From an uncultured Bdellovibrionales bacterium (GTDB taxonomy: Bacteria; Bdellovibrionota; FAC87; UBA2466): a stretch of 19,737 nt of DNA. The notes beneath the pieces are model-generated. The model searched no databases. It was not told the DNA's origin and worked only from the letters and a program-made list of their open reading frames with translations. The stretch is taken from contig CALCZU010000006.1 in NCBI GenBank assembly GCA_937903155.1, positions 1-19,737 of the forward strand, read 5' to 3'. The translations under genes were made by a program, and so were the position numbers. Positions 5,606-14,600 of this stretch are shown here, in pieces. Position 1 is the stretch's first letter. Every line of letters starts with the position of its first letter.

Positions 5606-8128
5606 TTAGGCTCCGTGACATTTTTTAAATTTTTTCCCACTTCCACAAGGGCAGGGATCGTTTCTTCCGACTTTATCATCATCGCGCTTTGCAGGTTGAA
5701 TCTGAGAATCTTCCTGGGCGCCGTGGTGAAAATGCATTTCTTGTTCTTTAGGTTGTAACTTTTCAACTTGCTCTTCGCGCGTGATTTGCACTCGATAGAG
5801 TTTAGTGATGACGTCGGTTTTGACCTGCTCATCCATTTGTTGGAAAAGCGTGAAGCCTTCTTTTTTGTATTCGACGAGCGGATCTTTCTGCCCGTAACCT
5901 CTTAAACCGATCCCTTCTTTTAAATGATCCATGTTGAGAAGGTGGTCTTTCCAAAGTTGATCGATAGAGCCTAAATAGACAACGTGCTCTAACTGTCTCA
6001 TCACCTCGGATGTCATCGATTTTTCGCGCTCGTCGTATAAGGCATAGGCGCGTTTGGTAATTTCTTCGACAAGTTTTTCGCGGCTTGTTTGATCTTTGAT
6101 GCTCGATTCTGAAAAATCGAGGTACTTATCAAAGAGGAATTGAAGACTGTCCAAAATTCCTTTGGAATCCCATTCCGCAACAGATTTTCCGGAGGCAAAG
6201 GCGTGAGACATCGCTTCGACTTGTTCCAGGATAATGTCGAAAATCAGCGCTTTGGTGTTTTGTCCCTGAAGAATGAGTTTTCTCAGTTCGTAAACAACCT
6301 CACGTTGTTTATTTAAGACGTCATCGTACTCGAGCAAATGTTTACGGATATCGAAGTTATGACCTTCCACCTTCTTCTGCGCGTTCTCAATCGCACGGGT
6401 AATGAGCTTTGATTCAATCGGCTCATTTTCGTCCATATTGAATCTATCCATGTAACCTTTGATTTTTTCCCCTTGGAAAATTCTTAAAAGGTCATCTTCT
6501 AAGGACAAGTAGAATCGAGAAGATCCCGTATCCCCTTGTCGACCGGCACGGCCTCGTAATTGGTTATCGATACGGCGAGATTCGTGACGTTCGGTTCCGA
6601 TAATATGGAGGCCACCTTTTTCGGCAACACCGGGGCCCAAGACAATGTCGGTTCCTCGACCGGCCATGTTGGTTGCGATCGTGATTGCTTTTTCGTGACC
6701 TGCTAGAGAGATAATCTCAGCTTCTTTTTCGTGTTGTTTCGCATTTAAAACGTTGTGCGGAACTCCTCGTTTTTTAAGCAGCTGACTTAAGTATTCGGAT
6801 CTCTCAATTGAAATTGTACCGACGAGAACCGGACGACCTTCTTTATAGAGCGATTCAATCTCGTTACAAACTGCATCGTATTTTGCTTTAACGGTTTTAT
6901 AAATAATGTCTTGTTGATCTTTTCTCACCATGGGCCTGTGAGTTGGGATAATCAAAACTTCAAGGTTGTAAATTTTTTGAAATTCTGCGGCTTCGGTGTC
7001 GGCGGTTCCGGTCATTCCTCCGAGTTTTGAGTACATTCGGAAATAATTTTGGAATGTGACCGTTGCAAGCGTCTGATTTTCATTTTCAATGTTGACGCCT
7101 TCTTTGGCTTCGAGCGCTTGGTGAAGACCGTCGCTGTAACGGCGTCCTGGCATCAAACGGCCTGTAAATTCATCAACGATAATGACTTCGCCTTCTTTGA
7201 CAACGTAATCGACATCTCGTTTGAAAATAGCGTGTGCTTTTAAAGCTTGGTGCACATGATGAACCAACTCGATGTGTTCTGGCGCGTACATATTATCGAC
7301 TCTAAGAGCCTTTTCCATTTTCGCGACACCGGATTCGGTTAAAGCGGCACTGCGCGATTTTTCTTCAATCGTGTAGTCGGTTTCGTTTTGAAGAACAGGG
7401 ATCACAGAATTGATCAGATAATATTTATCCGTCGATTCATCCGTGGGACCACTAATGATAAGAGGGGTTCGGGCTTCATCGATCAGAATCGAATCCACTT
7501 CATCCACAATCGCAAAATTGAGCGGCCGTTGGACAAATTCTTCCAACCGGAATTTCATATTGTCTCGAAGATAATCAAATCCGAATTCGTTGTTTGTTCC
7601 GTAAGTCACGTCCGCGGCGTAGGACTCGCGTCGCTCGGTATCGTTTAATCCGTGGAGAATCGTCCCGACGGTTAAACCTAAAAATCGATAAATCTGTCCC
7701 ATCCATTCTGCGTCTCGACGCGCGAGATAATCATTGACCGTCACGACATGAACGCCTTTTCCGGAGAGGGCGTTGAGATAAACAGGAAGAGTCGCGCAAA
7801 GCGTTTTTCCTTCACCGGTTCGCATTTCGGCGATTCTTCCGCTGTGAAGAACCATTCCGCCAATCAGCTGAACATCGAAGTGTCGCATTTTTAAAACGCG
7901 CTTGCCGGCTTCTCTGACAACCGCAAAAGCTTCGGGCAGAATATCATCGAGTGTCGCTCCCTGGGCGAGCTTAGCTTTTAATTCGATGGTTTTTCCAGCG
8001 AGCTGCTCGTCTGTGAGAGGGGATATTTTTGATTCCAGGGAGTTAATGTGCTCTACGATGGGCCAGAGACGTTTTACTTCCCGATCATTTCGACTTCCAA
8101 AAAATTTACGCGCTACAGTATTAAACAT
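5606..8128 (-). CDS. secA: Preprotein translocase ATPase SecA
   Basis: Motor of the Sec pathway: binds preproteins and SecYEG at the inner membrane and drives translocation by ATP hydrolysis. At 840 residues it is close to the Bacillus length and shorter than E. coli's 901. Visible are the Walker A motif MRTGEGKT (102-109), TVNDYLARRDAEWM, YGTNNEFGFDYLRDNM (176-191), the Walker B segment VDEVDSILIDEARTPLIISG, and the helicase motifs TIATNMAGRGTDI and QLRGRAGRQGD. The C-terminal zinc domain CPCGSGKKFKKCH has Cys826, Cys828, Cys837 and His838. The ATG begins MFNTVARKFFGSRND. A weak AGGA lies about 14 bases upstream. It is the first gene of the seven-gene minus-strand run, so its promoter in 8129-8206 probably controls the downstream housekeeping genes too. 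Confidence 0.98.
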   Translation of the reverse strand: MFNTVARKFFGSRNDREVKRLWPIVEHINSLESKISPLTDEQLAGKTIELKAKLAQGATLDDILPEAFAVVREAGKRVLKMRHFDVQLIGGMVLHSGRIAEMRTGEGKTLCATLPVYLNALSGKGVHVVTVNDYLARRDAEWMGQIYRFLGLTVGTILHGLNDTERRESYAADVTYGTNNEFGFDYLRDNMKFRLEEFVQRPLNFAIVDEVDSILIDEARTPLIISGPTDESTDKYYLINSVIPVLQNETDYTIEEKSRSAALTESGVAKMEKALRVDNMYAPEHIELVHHVHQALKAHAIFKRDVDYVVKEGEVIIVDEFTGRLMPGRRYSDGLHQALEAKEGVNIENENQTLATVTFQNYFRMYSKLGGMTGTADTEAAEFQKIYNLEVLIIPTHRPMVRKDQQDIIYKTVKAKYDAVCNEIESLYKEGRPVLVGTISIERSEYLSQLLKKRGVPHNVLNAKQHEKEAEIISLAGHEKAITIATNMAGRGTDIVLGPGVAEKGGLHIIGTERHESRRIDNQLRGRAGRQGDTGSSRFYLSLEDDLLRIFQGEKIKGYMDRFNMDENEPIESKLITRAIENAQKKVEGHNFDIRKHLLEYDDVLNKQREVVYELRKLILQGQNTKALIFDIILEQVEAMSHAFASGKSVAEWDSKGILDSLQFLFDKYLDFSESSIKDQTSREKLVEEITKRAYALYDEREKSMTSEVMRQLEHVVYLGSIDQLWKDHLLNMDHLKEGIGLRGYGQKDPLVEYKKEGFTLFQQMDEQVKTDVITKLYRVQITREEQVEKLQPKEQEMHFHHGAQEDSQIQPAKRDDDKVGRNDPCPCGSGKKFKKCHGA

Positions 8129-8206
8129 AATGACTTAACATCCTAACTCTTTAGACTAGGTTCTTGCAAAAGATTAGGGTGTTTTTCAAGGCGAAATATG
8201 AATTAA
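8129..8206 (-). promoter_or_regulatory. Intergenic region upstream of secA
   Basis: This 78-base gap lies between the metallophosphoesterase stop and the secA ATG, both on the minus strand. It is A/T-rich and is the only gap of more than 3 bases between 1415 and 8206, so the promoter of the secA run most likely lies here or within the 3' end of the phosphatase gene. Candidate -35-like hexamers TTGAAA and TTGCAA can be seen on the minus strand, but neither is matched by a convincing -10 at 16-18 bases. I see no strong terminator hairpin for the upstream gene, so read-through from it is possible. Confidence 0.35.
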
Positions 8207-9295
8207 TTATAGACCCATAGCGTCATCTTCGAGCGGAATCCTTCCAATCCAGTGTCGGAGTAGGGGAGTCGCCTTCGTACCGGTCTCATCATATTCCACG
8301 CGAACGTAGGTTAAACGCGTCCTTCGGGCGTAGTTTTCGAGATCGAGCGAGATAATATCGCACCAGGTTCCAGTGTTAATGTATTGTTTGTTCTCTCCAA
8401 CTTGGACGTGCCGATAGACATGGGTGTGGCCAAAAATGACCGTATGGATTTCGGGCGTTCTTAAAATGCGTTTCGCGGATTCGACTAGATCGGGGAAAAC
8501 GGATGTTTCTAAAATCATTCTCCACGTCATTTTTAAACTCGACTGTCGAAATCGGTTTTTTGAGAAGCGTGTCGAGACGAAATAGCAAATCAGTTTGAAT
8601 GCTTGATAGAGCGCCATCCAAGTATCGTGAACAAAACTCCACCAAATAAAAAGTCGGAAGGGTCGAACTTTGTCGACTGCCGGGCGGATTTGCTTGAGTT
8701 TGATGATAAATTGCATGGTGAAAAGCGTACCCCAGGGAAGATTTAAAATCGGTTCGGGTAAGTTTTCGGTGAGAAAAAGGCGTGTGGGATCGACCCGGTT
8801 AACCGTTTCGTATTGATGGCCGTGCTCGATATGGATGCCGTCGAACTGGTGGTAGGTATTTTTCCACGCGACTTCGCGGCCGATGCGTTCTTCGAAAAGG
8901 GCGCGCGTCCCCTTCCAGAGCATTTCTTGATCGTGGTTTCCGATGACAAAGGTGAGAGAATGCTTGGGATCTTGTAGGAATTTTTTTAGGCTATCGAAAA
9001 AAACGGGATGGCCTTGCAGGACGGATCGTAATTTTTCGACAGAAACTTGTTCGGTGATAATGACCGTGTAATGTCCGTGATAATCGACTTGGATGAGGTT
9101 CAAGATATCCCCATTCATAATCATTTCGATTTCGCAGTTTTCGTATTCGCCCGTGCAGTAGTACTCAATAAACTCTTTGAATCTATGATCGTGTTGGAAA
9201 TCTTCGAGGTGATTGAAGACTCCATTTGGAAATCTCGTTCCTTTTCCCAGGTGGAGATCGGAAACGATGAGTTTGATTTTTTTCATAGAAGGCAT
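8207..9295 (-). CDS. Calcineurin-like metallophosphoesterase with hydrophobic insertion
   Basis: Binuclear-metal phosphoesterase of the calcineurin superfamily. All metal-ligand motifs are present in order: SDLHLG with Asp13 and His15, NGD with Asp63, GNHD (119-122), EHGH (157-160) and FGHTH (288-292). The order and the helical insertion recall LpxH (UDP-2,3-diacylglucosamine diphosphatase), but the protein is 362 residues against about 240. It has a region of about 130 residues between EHGH and GHTH rich in aromatic and aliphatic residues (FTMQFIIKL, FRLFIWWSFVHDTW, FKLICYFVS). That region may lie on or in the membrane and hints at a lipid or hydrophobic substrate; this is inference. The chosen ATG at 9295 overlaps the upstream stop by one base (TGATG). 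ATG at 9286, directly before KKIKLIVSDLHLG, fits the family start equally well. Confidence 0.88.
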   Translation of the reverse strand: MPSMKKIKLIVSDLHLGKGTRFPNGVFNHLEDFQHDHRFKEFIEYYCTGEYENCEIEMIMNGDILNLIQVDYHGHYTVIITEQVSVEKLRSVLQGHPVFFDSLKKFLQDPKHSLTFVIGNHDQEMLWKGTRALFEERIGREVAWKNTYHQFDGIHIEHGHQYETVNRVDPTRLFLTENLPEPILNLPWGTLFTMQFIIKLKQIRPAVDKVRPFRLFIWWSFVHDTWMALYQAFKLICYFVSTRFSKNRFRQSSLKMTWRMILETSVFPDLVESAKRILRTPEIHTVIFGHTHVYRHVQVGENKQYINTGTWCDIISLDLENYARRTRLTYVRVEYDETGTKATPLLRHWIGRIPLEDDAMGL

Positions 9296-10074
9296 CAACC
9301 CGCTTTTTTATTCGATTCCGAATCAATCTCTTCGAGAAGCGAGATAGAAAGTTTCATCGTTTCGACAAGTCGTTGTTTTTTTGCGTCGATATTGCTGAGC
9401 GCGGTGTTAGAGGCTCGGAGACGTTCTTCGAGGGCTTCCATTTCGAGCTCAAAAGCATCGTTTTTGTTTTTGAGTTCTAAGAGGTGTTTGTCTTTAGAAT
9501 CTAGAAGAGTCTGGGTATCTCTTTTTAAAAGTTCGTATTTATTTTCGAGTTCGCGTTCTTTGAGTTTAATCCGTTTGAGATCTTCACGGACGCGTTCTTT
9601 CCAATCTTCTTTTTTGACATTGAGTTCATTGATTTGGATTTCGTAATCTTGAGCGCGTTTGATTTTTTCATCGGCGTCGTTTTTTACGATAGCAAGTTCT
9701 TGCTCAAATTTTTGCTTCTGTTCGAAAAGCTCGGATTTCAAAATCTCTTCGTGTCTTTTTGAAGATTCCAGATCCATTAAAAGTTCGCGGTTTTTCTGGG
9801 CGAAGTTGTCGCATTCTAACGAAGTTTTCGTAAGAAAAGATTGGAACTGTTTGAGTTGCTCTCTTAAGTCGCGAACTTCGATTTCTTTTAACGAAATGTA
9901 TTTTTTTAACAGCTCTGCTTGATCGGAGGAGGGCTTGTCGGTGCCGACGATGGAGGCAATCTGCGGGGCCAATTCATCGAGCTCCGGATTTTTCCGGTCG
10001 TTTGAATCAGAGTCCGCAGCTTTGCCCTTGTCGAAAGGGTTCTTGCCGAATTTATGCGACTTCGTATCGCTCAT
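9295..10074 (-). CDS. Coiled-coil protein of unknown function
   Basis: I do not recognise this 259-residue protein. The N-terminus (1-60) is polar, Lys/Asp-rich and probably disordered (SDTKSHKFGKNPFDKGKAAD). From about residue 70 to the end it is nearly one continuous heptad-patterned coiled coil rich in Glu, Lys and Leu (for example KERELENKYELLKRD and LEMEALEERLRASNTAL). No signal peptide or membrane segment is seen, so it is expected to be cytoplasmic, perhaps a scaffold or a cell-shape or motility accessory factor; nothing in the sequence decides this. ATG at 10074 is preferred over the in-frame TTG at 10107. A GGAGA lies about 11 bases upstream of the ATG, rather far for a ribosome site. 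It overlaps the metallophosphoesterase by one base, so translation is likely coupled, and it diverges from the tolC operon. Confidence 0.78.
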   Translation of the reverse strand: MSDTKSHKFGKNPFDKGKAADSDSNDRKNPELDELAPQIASIVGTDKPSSDQAELLKKYISLKEIEVRDLREQLKQFQSFLTKTSLECDNFAQKNRELLMDLESSKRHEEILKSELFEQKQKFEQELAIVKNDADEKIKRAQDYEIQINELNVKKEDWKERVREDLKRIKLKERELENKYELLKRDTQTLLDSKDKHLLELKNKNDAFELEMEALEERLRASNTALSNIDAKKQRLVETMKLSISLLEEIDSESNKKAG

Positions 10075-10105
10075 ATAGGTAGGGTTCTCCGTTATACCTA
10101 TCGTC

Positions 10106-10135
10106 AAAATAGGGGGGAAGGGTGAAGCCTATTTT
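10106..10135. repeat. Inverted repeat AAAATAGG / CCTATTTT in the divergent promoter region
   Basis: AAAATAGG (10106-10113) and CCTATTTT (10128-10135) are perfect inverted copies with a 14-base spacer; arm centres are 22 bases apart. They lie between the start of the coiled-coil gene (minus) and the start of the tolC operon (plus). The spacing equals two helical turns, as expected for an operator bound by a dimer or pair of dimers. A short hairpin in RNA is the alternative reading. Confidence 0.45.
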
Positions 10136-10141
10136 AAAGAG

Positions 10142-10171
10142 CGCTAACTTATTGGAAAGATATCGCTAACT
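10142..10171 (+). promoter_or_regulatory. Direct repeat CGCTAACT x2, possible operator of the tolC operon
   Basis: CGCTAACT occurs at 10142-10149 and again at 10164-10171, an offset of exactly 22 bases (two helical turns). It lies 60-90 bases before the tolC start, where promoter and operator elements are expected. No convincing -35/-10 pair is visible around it. Same-face direct repeats next to an efflux operon suggest a regulator-binding site. No regulator gene is encoded nearby, so any regulator would act from elsewhere. Confidence 0.4.
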
Positions 10172-10219
10172 CGACATGACAAGTTTCCTTTCTTCTACTA
10201 GCTTAGATGCGAGAATCAT

Positions 10220-10227
10220 GGAGGAGG
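10220..10227 (+). promoter_or_regulatory. Strong Shine-Dalgarno sequence that sets the tolC start
   Basis: GGAGGAGG ends 6 bases before GTG at 10234, an ideal arrangement. It lies downstream of the in-frame ATG at 10207, which has no such site. The GTG is therefore the better start, and it gives a cleaner signal peptide. Confidence 0.7.
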
Positions 10228-10233
10228 TTGCTA

Positions 10234-11643
10234 GTGTTGTATCGTTCGGTTTTATTTCTGGGTCTTAGCTTAAATCTTTATGGCGCTCCTCTGACATTGG
10301 AACAGTATGTCGGAGAAGTGAAACAGAAGCACGACGGGGTGAGAGCCCTGAAAGAAACTTCTGAAGCGGCGCTTCTTCGAGCGGATGAAGCGACTCTGAT
10401 GACCGCCCCTACACTTTTTGCGAACGCGCAGTGGATGGATGACAAAAAACCAACCAGTAATCCCGCCATTATGGGAACTGAAACCAAGTACCAAGGGTAT
10501 CAGTTAGGGGTCGCGAAGCAGTTTGATTTCGGGTTAACCGCAAAACTTTCTTATCAAATTAATTACACGCAAATTCTTCAAGCGAGTCCTGCTTTCATTC
10601 CCTATCCTAACTTTTACGAGGCTCGACCCTTACTGGAATTGTCTCAGTCGTTATTACGAAACGGATTCGGAAGAGAAACCGGTGCTATGGTCGATGCGAC
10701 CCGGGCTCAGGCAAAAGCCGAGTCTTATATGGATAGCTTCAAGCTGAAACTGAATTTAGCGGAAGCGGAAATGACGTATTGGGGACTCGCGATCGCGCGA
10801 GAACTTGTGTCAGTGCAAGCAGAGAGTTTAGATCGTGCGAAAAAAATTAAGGAGTGGAGCTCACGCCGAACAAAGTTGGAACTTGCCGATCAAGCAGATT
10901 TTTTGCAAGCCGAAGCCGGATTTCAAGGCCGTTCATTAGAATACCAAGCGGCGTTGGATGAATTGAAAGCGATTGAACGGCAATTTAACCGTTTAAGAGG
11001 AATTGATTCTGAAGAAGTAAAGGAAGAGCTTCCGACTCTTGACCGGGCTTTTATCGAAAACCTCCCTGTGCCTGAGAAAAAGGGCGAGCGAGAAGACTTA
11101 AAAGCCGCGGAAGAGGGCAAAAAAGCGGCGGAAGCGGCGGCAGGTCTAGGACGTGAAAAGAATCTACCGAACTTTGATGTGTACGCGCAATTGGCGTTGA
11201 ATGGTCGGAGTGAAGTGGTGAAAGATTCCGTCAATGACTCTATCGGAAAACAGTATCCCACACTGGCGTTTGGTTTGAAGTTTTCAACCCCTCTCGATTT
11301 TGGCCAGATTATCGACGACCGCGCGGCATATGCGAAATCGCTCGCGGCGGCTGAGTTACAATACAAGCGAAAGCTCTTCGAAACTGCGCAAGATTGGAAA
11401 GATTTGAATATTCGCTTAGTGGAGGCAAAGAATCGACTGAAACTTGCAGTGGCGATTGAAAATGCACAGGAAGGAAAATTAAAACACGAGCGCGAACGCT
11501 TGAAAAAAGGCCGCTCCGTGACTTATCAGGTCTTATTATTTGAACAGGATTTTTCAGCCGCGCAAGCGATTCGCTTAAGAACGGAATCTGAAATTTTAAG
11601 AACACTGGCTCAAATGAAAACATATAAGGAAGAAAAACTGTGA
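10234..11643 (+). CDS. TolC-family outer-membrane efflux channel
   Basis: Outer-membrane factor that forms the exit duct of tripartite pumps. Starting from the GTG at 10234 (after GGAGGAGG), the protein has 469 residues, a normal TolC length. It opens with LYRSVLFLGLSLNLYGA, a signal peptide probably cut before PLTLEQYV, which is the usual start of the first TolC helix. The body shows the duplicated family layout: long Ala/Glu/Lys-rich helices (LNLAEAEMTYWGLAIARELV; KGEREDLKAAEEGKKAAEAA) alternate with strand-like segments (YQLGVAKQFDFGLTAKLSY; YPTLAFGLKFSTPLDFG). Its TGA overlaps the GTG start of the RND gene by 4 bases, so the two are translationally coupled and surely work together. No adaptor gene lies between or beside them. 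ATG at 10207 would add nine residues and is less likely. Confidence 0.88.
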   Translation: MLYRSVLFLGLSLNLYGAPLTLEQYVGEVKQKHDGVRALKETSEAALLRADEATLMTAPTLFANAQWMDDKKPTSNPAIMGTETKYQGYQLGVAKQFDFGLTAKLSYQINYTQILQASPAFIPYPNFYEARPLLELSQSLLRNGFGRETGAMVDATRAQAKAESYMDSFKLKLNLAEAEMTYWGLAIARELVSVQAESLDRAKKIKEWSSRRTKLELADQADFLQAEAGFQGRSLEYQAALDELKAIERQFNRLRGIDSEEVKEELPTLDRAFIENLPVPEKKGEREDLKAAEEGKKAAEAAAGLGREKNLPNFDVYAQLALNGRSEVVKDSVNDSIGKQYPTLAFGLKFSTPLDFGQIIDDRAAYAKSLAAAELQYKRKLFETAQDWKDLNIRLVEAKNRLKLAVAIENAQEGKLKHERERLKKGRSVTYQVLLFEQDFSAAQAIRLRTESEILRTLAQMKTYKEEKL

Positions 11644-14600
11644 ACTTAGCTGACCTCTCGATTAAACGCCCCATCTTTGTGACGTGTCTCGTAGTTCTGA
11701 TCCTCGTGCTCGGATTTCTTTCGATGAAGAAACTGGGAGTGGATCTTTTTCCGAATGTAACGTTTCCGGTCGTGACCGTCGCGACTCCTTATCCGGGGGC
11801 CGGGCCTTCGGAAGTGGAGACTCTAATTTCAAAAGTTTTTGAAGATGAAATTAGTACGATTGCGGGGATTAAGCGTTTACGTTCGACGAATAAAGAAGGC
11901 GTTAGCGTTGTCGTTGCAGAATTCACACTCGAAACAGATGTAAAATATGCGGAGCAACAGGTCAGAGACAAGGTCGCGTCGGCGCGCCGAAAACTTCCTA
12001 AAGATGCGAAAGAGTCGACGATTCGACGAATTGATCCGGCGGATCAGCCTGTCCTTCAAATTGCCTTTTCGGCAAAAATGTCCGAAGCAGAGCTTTTTAG
12101 AATTGCGGACACAAAAATTCGTCCCAAAATCGAACAGATTAACCAAGTGGGACTTGTCGAGGTTTTAGGAGGTCGAAAGCGCGAAGTGCGTGTGGAACTC
12201 GATCGCAAGAAGTTAAAAGCGTACGATCTTTCAGCCAGTCAGGTGACGAATCGAATCTCTGCGGCCGGAATGAATATCCCCGCGGGCAAAGTGTCCGAGG
12301 GCACGGCAGACACCGTCATGCGAACGCTTGGCGAATTTAAGAACTTGAAAGACATTGAAAATACGATCGTCAATTTCGTTGGAAATGACATCCCCGTCTC
12401 TGTCCGAGACGTCGGCAAGGTAATCGATACCGTAGAAGATGAAAAATCTAAAACTGCCTACAACGGGAATAAAGCGCTCTTACTCATGGTCTTCCGACAA
12501 AGTGGAGCGAATACCATTGCGGTTGCGGACGCGGTCCGAAAACGTGTGGGAGAACTTGAAAAGGAATTTAAAAAAGATGATCCGACCGCTGAACTTTTAG
12601 TGGTGTCGGATACTTCTAAATACATTCGAGCGAACGTAGAAGATGTGACCGATTCTATCTTTATTGGAATTTTTCTAACGATTGTCGTCGTGTATTTCTT
12701 TTTGGGAAGCGGCCGTTCGACAATTATCACCGGCCTCGCGCTACCGAACTCGCTCTTAGGCGCGTTTATTTTGATGGCCTACGCCGGGTTTACGATCAAT
12801 GTGATGACGCTTCTTGCGCTCTCCTTAGCCGTCGGCCTTTTGATCGATGATGCGATTGTGGTGCGAGAAAATATCTTTCGACACATTGAAATGGGAAGTT
12901 CTCCATTAAAAGCGGCGAGCGAGGGCACTAAAGAAGTGATGCTCGCCGTCCTCGCGACGACTCTCGCGGTACTCGCGGTGTTTGGTCCTATTGCATTTTT
13001 ACAGGGCGTTGTGGGGCAGTTCTTCAAAGAGTTCGGGATGACGATCTGTTTTGCGATGATGATTAGTCTCTTTGACGCTTTGACGGTGGCTCCGATGTTG
13101 TCGGCCTATTTCGCGGGTGCGTCCCACGGACCTAAAACGACCGGGATTTATGGGGCGACCTTAGGGCGACTTTTGCGAGGGTTTGACTGGGTCCAAAGGA
13201 GAGTCGAGGATCGATACGAAAGCGTGTTGAAATTCAGTCTCAGACGACCTTTCGTGATTTTGCTGATTACGATGGGAGTTGTTTTGATTAGTCTTGCTTG
13301 CGTCAAAGCCGTGCCCAAAACATTCTTGAGTGCTCAAGATATGGGCGAGTTCATGGCGTCTTTGGAACTTTCTCCGGGAACAAACTTAGATCGGATGAAT
13401 GAGGTCGCAAATCAAGTCGATCAAAAAATCCGTGAGAACAAAGAAGTGAAATCATCAGTGATGATCGTTGGAAATCGAGATGGTGAGTCCAATGTGGCGA
13501 GCTTTTACATCGCTCTCGTCCCTCAAAAAGAGCGAACGATGAACACTTCTCAATTTAAAGATATTTTACGTGAACAATTAAAACCGTTCGCCGATGCGCG
13601 CCCGATCATCAAAGACATCGATATGGTGGCAGGGGGAATGCGGCCTTTTAACGTGAATGTGGTCGGGAGTGATCTCGTTGAAGTCGAAAAATATGCTCAA
13701 GCGCTTTTCGCAAAATTGAAAGATCATCCGGCGCTTAAAGATCCGGATATCAGTCATAAACCTGGAAAACCTGAGTTTCAGATTGTGACAGACAATCAAC
13801 GTGCGGAAAAATTAGGCGTTTCGAGTAGCTCGATTGGAGCGGAACTTCGAAACCTTGTTGAAGGAAGTATTCCTGGAGTTTTCCGAGAACAGGGTGAAGA
13901 GTACGATATCCGCGTTCGTTTGCAGGAAGATCAAAGAAATCTGAAAACATACTTTAACGACATCTATGTTCCCAATATTAATTATCGTCTGATTCGCTTG
14001 TCGAATGTGGCGGCTCCCGTGGATACGACAGGTCCTGCGACGATTAATCGACAAGATCGCGGCCGTTATATTTCTATCGGAGCGGATATTGCGCCGAACG
14101 GGCCAGGGATGGGGGGAGCGATGGATGATATTAAGACCTTCTTCGCGACCGAAGGAAAACTTCCTCCAGGAATGAGTTATGGGTTCGTGGGGCAAGCTGA
14201 GAATTTCACAGAACTGATTTCGAGCATGCTCGTCGCTTGTTTGCTTGCTGTGATCTTTATTTATCTTGTCTTAGCGAGTCTCTATGAGTCTTTCATTACT
14301 CCTTTTACGATTATGCTTGTTTTGCCGCTTGCGATTTGTGGAGCTTTTATCGCTCTGTATGTGACAAAGCAGTCGCTCGATATGAACTCGATGATTGGGT
14401 GTGTGATGCTTCTGGGCGTCGCAACGAAAAACTCGATTCTTTTGGTCGATTACGCCAATCAGCTTTTGGAACAGGGAGTGGATAGAGCCGAAGCCATTGT
14501 GAGGTCAGGGAAAGCGCGTCTGAGACCGATTTTGATGACAACATTCGCGCTGATCGCAGGAATGCTTCCGGTTGCGATTGGGTTGAACGAAGCCAGCCGA

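Noticed and set aside
9047..9646. 199-codon open frame on the plus strand, Ser/Phe-rich
   Set aside because: It is antisense to the metallophosphoesterase and the coiled-coil gene. The Ser/Phe richness is the mirror of Glu/Lys-rich coiled-coil codons.
10075..10107. TTG at 10107 as the start of the coiled-coil protein
   Set aside because: The extra 11 residues add nothing family-like, and an ATG is available at 10074 with a purine-rich stretch upstream.
10207..10233. ATG at 10207 as the tolC start
   Set aside because: The strong GGAGGAGG lies downstream of it and is well spaced for GTG at 10234, which also gives a better-shaped signal peptide.
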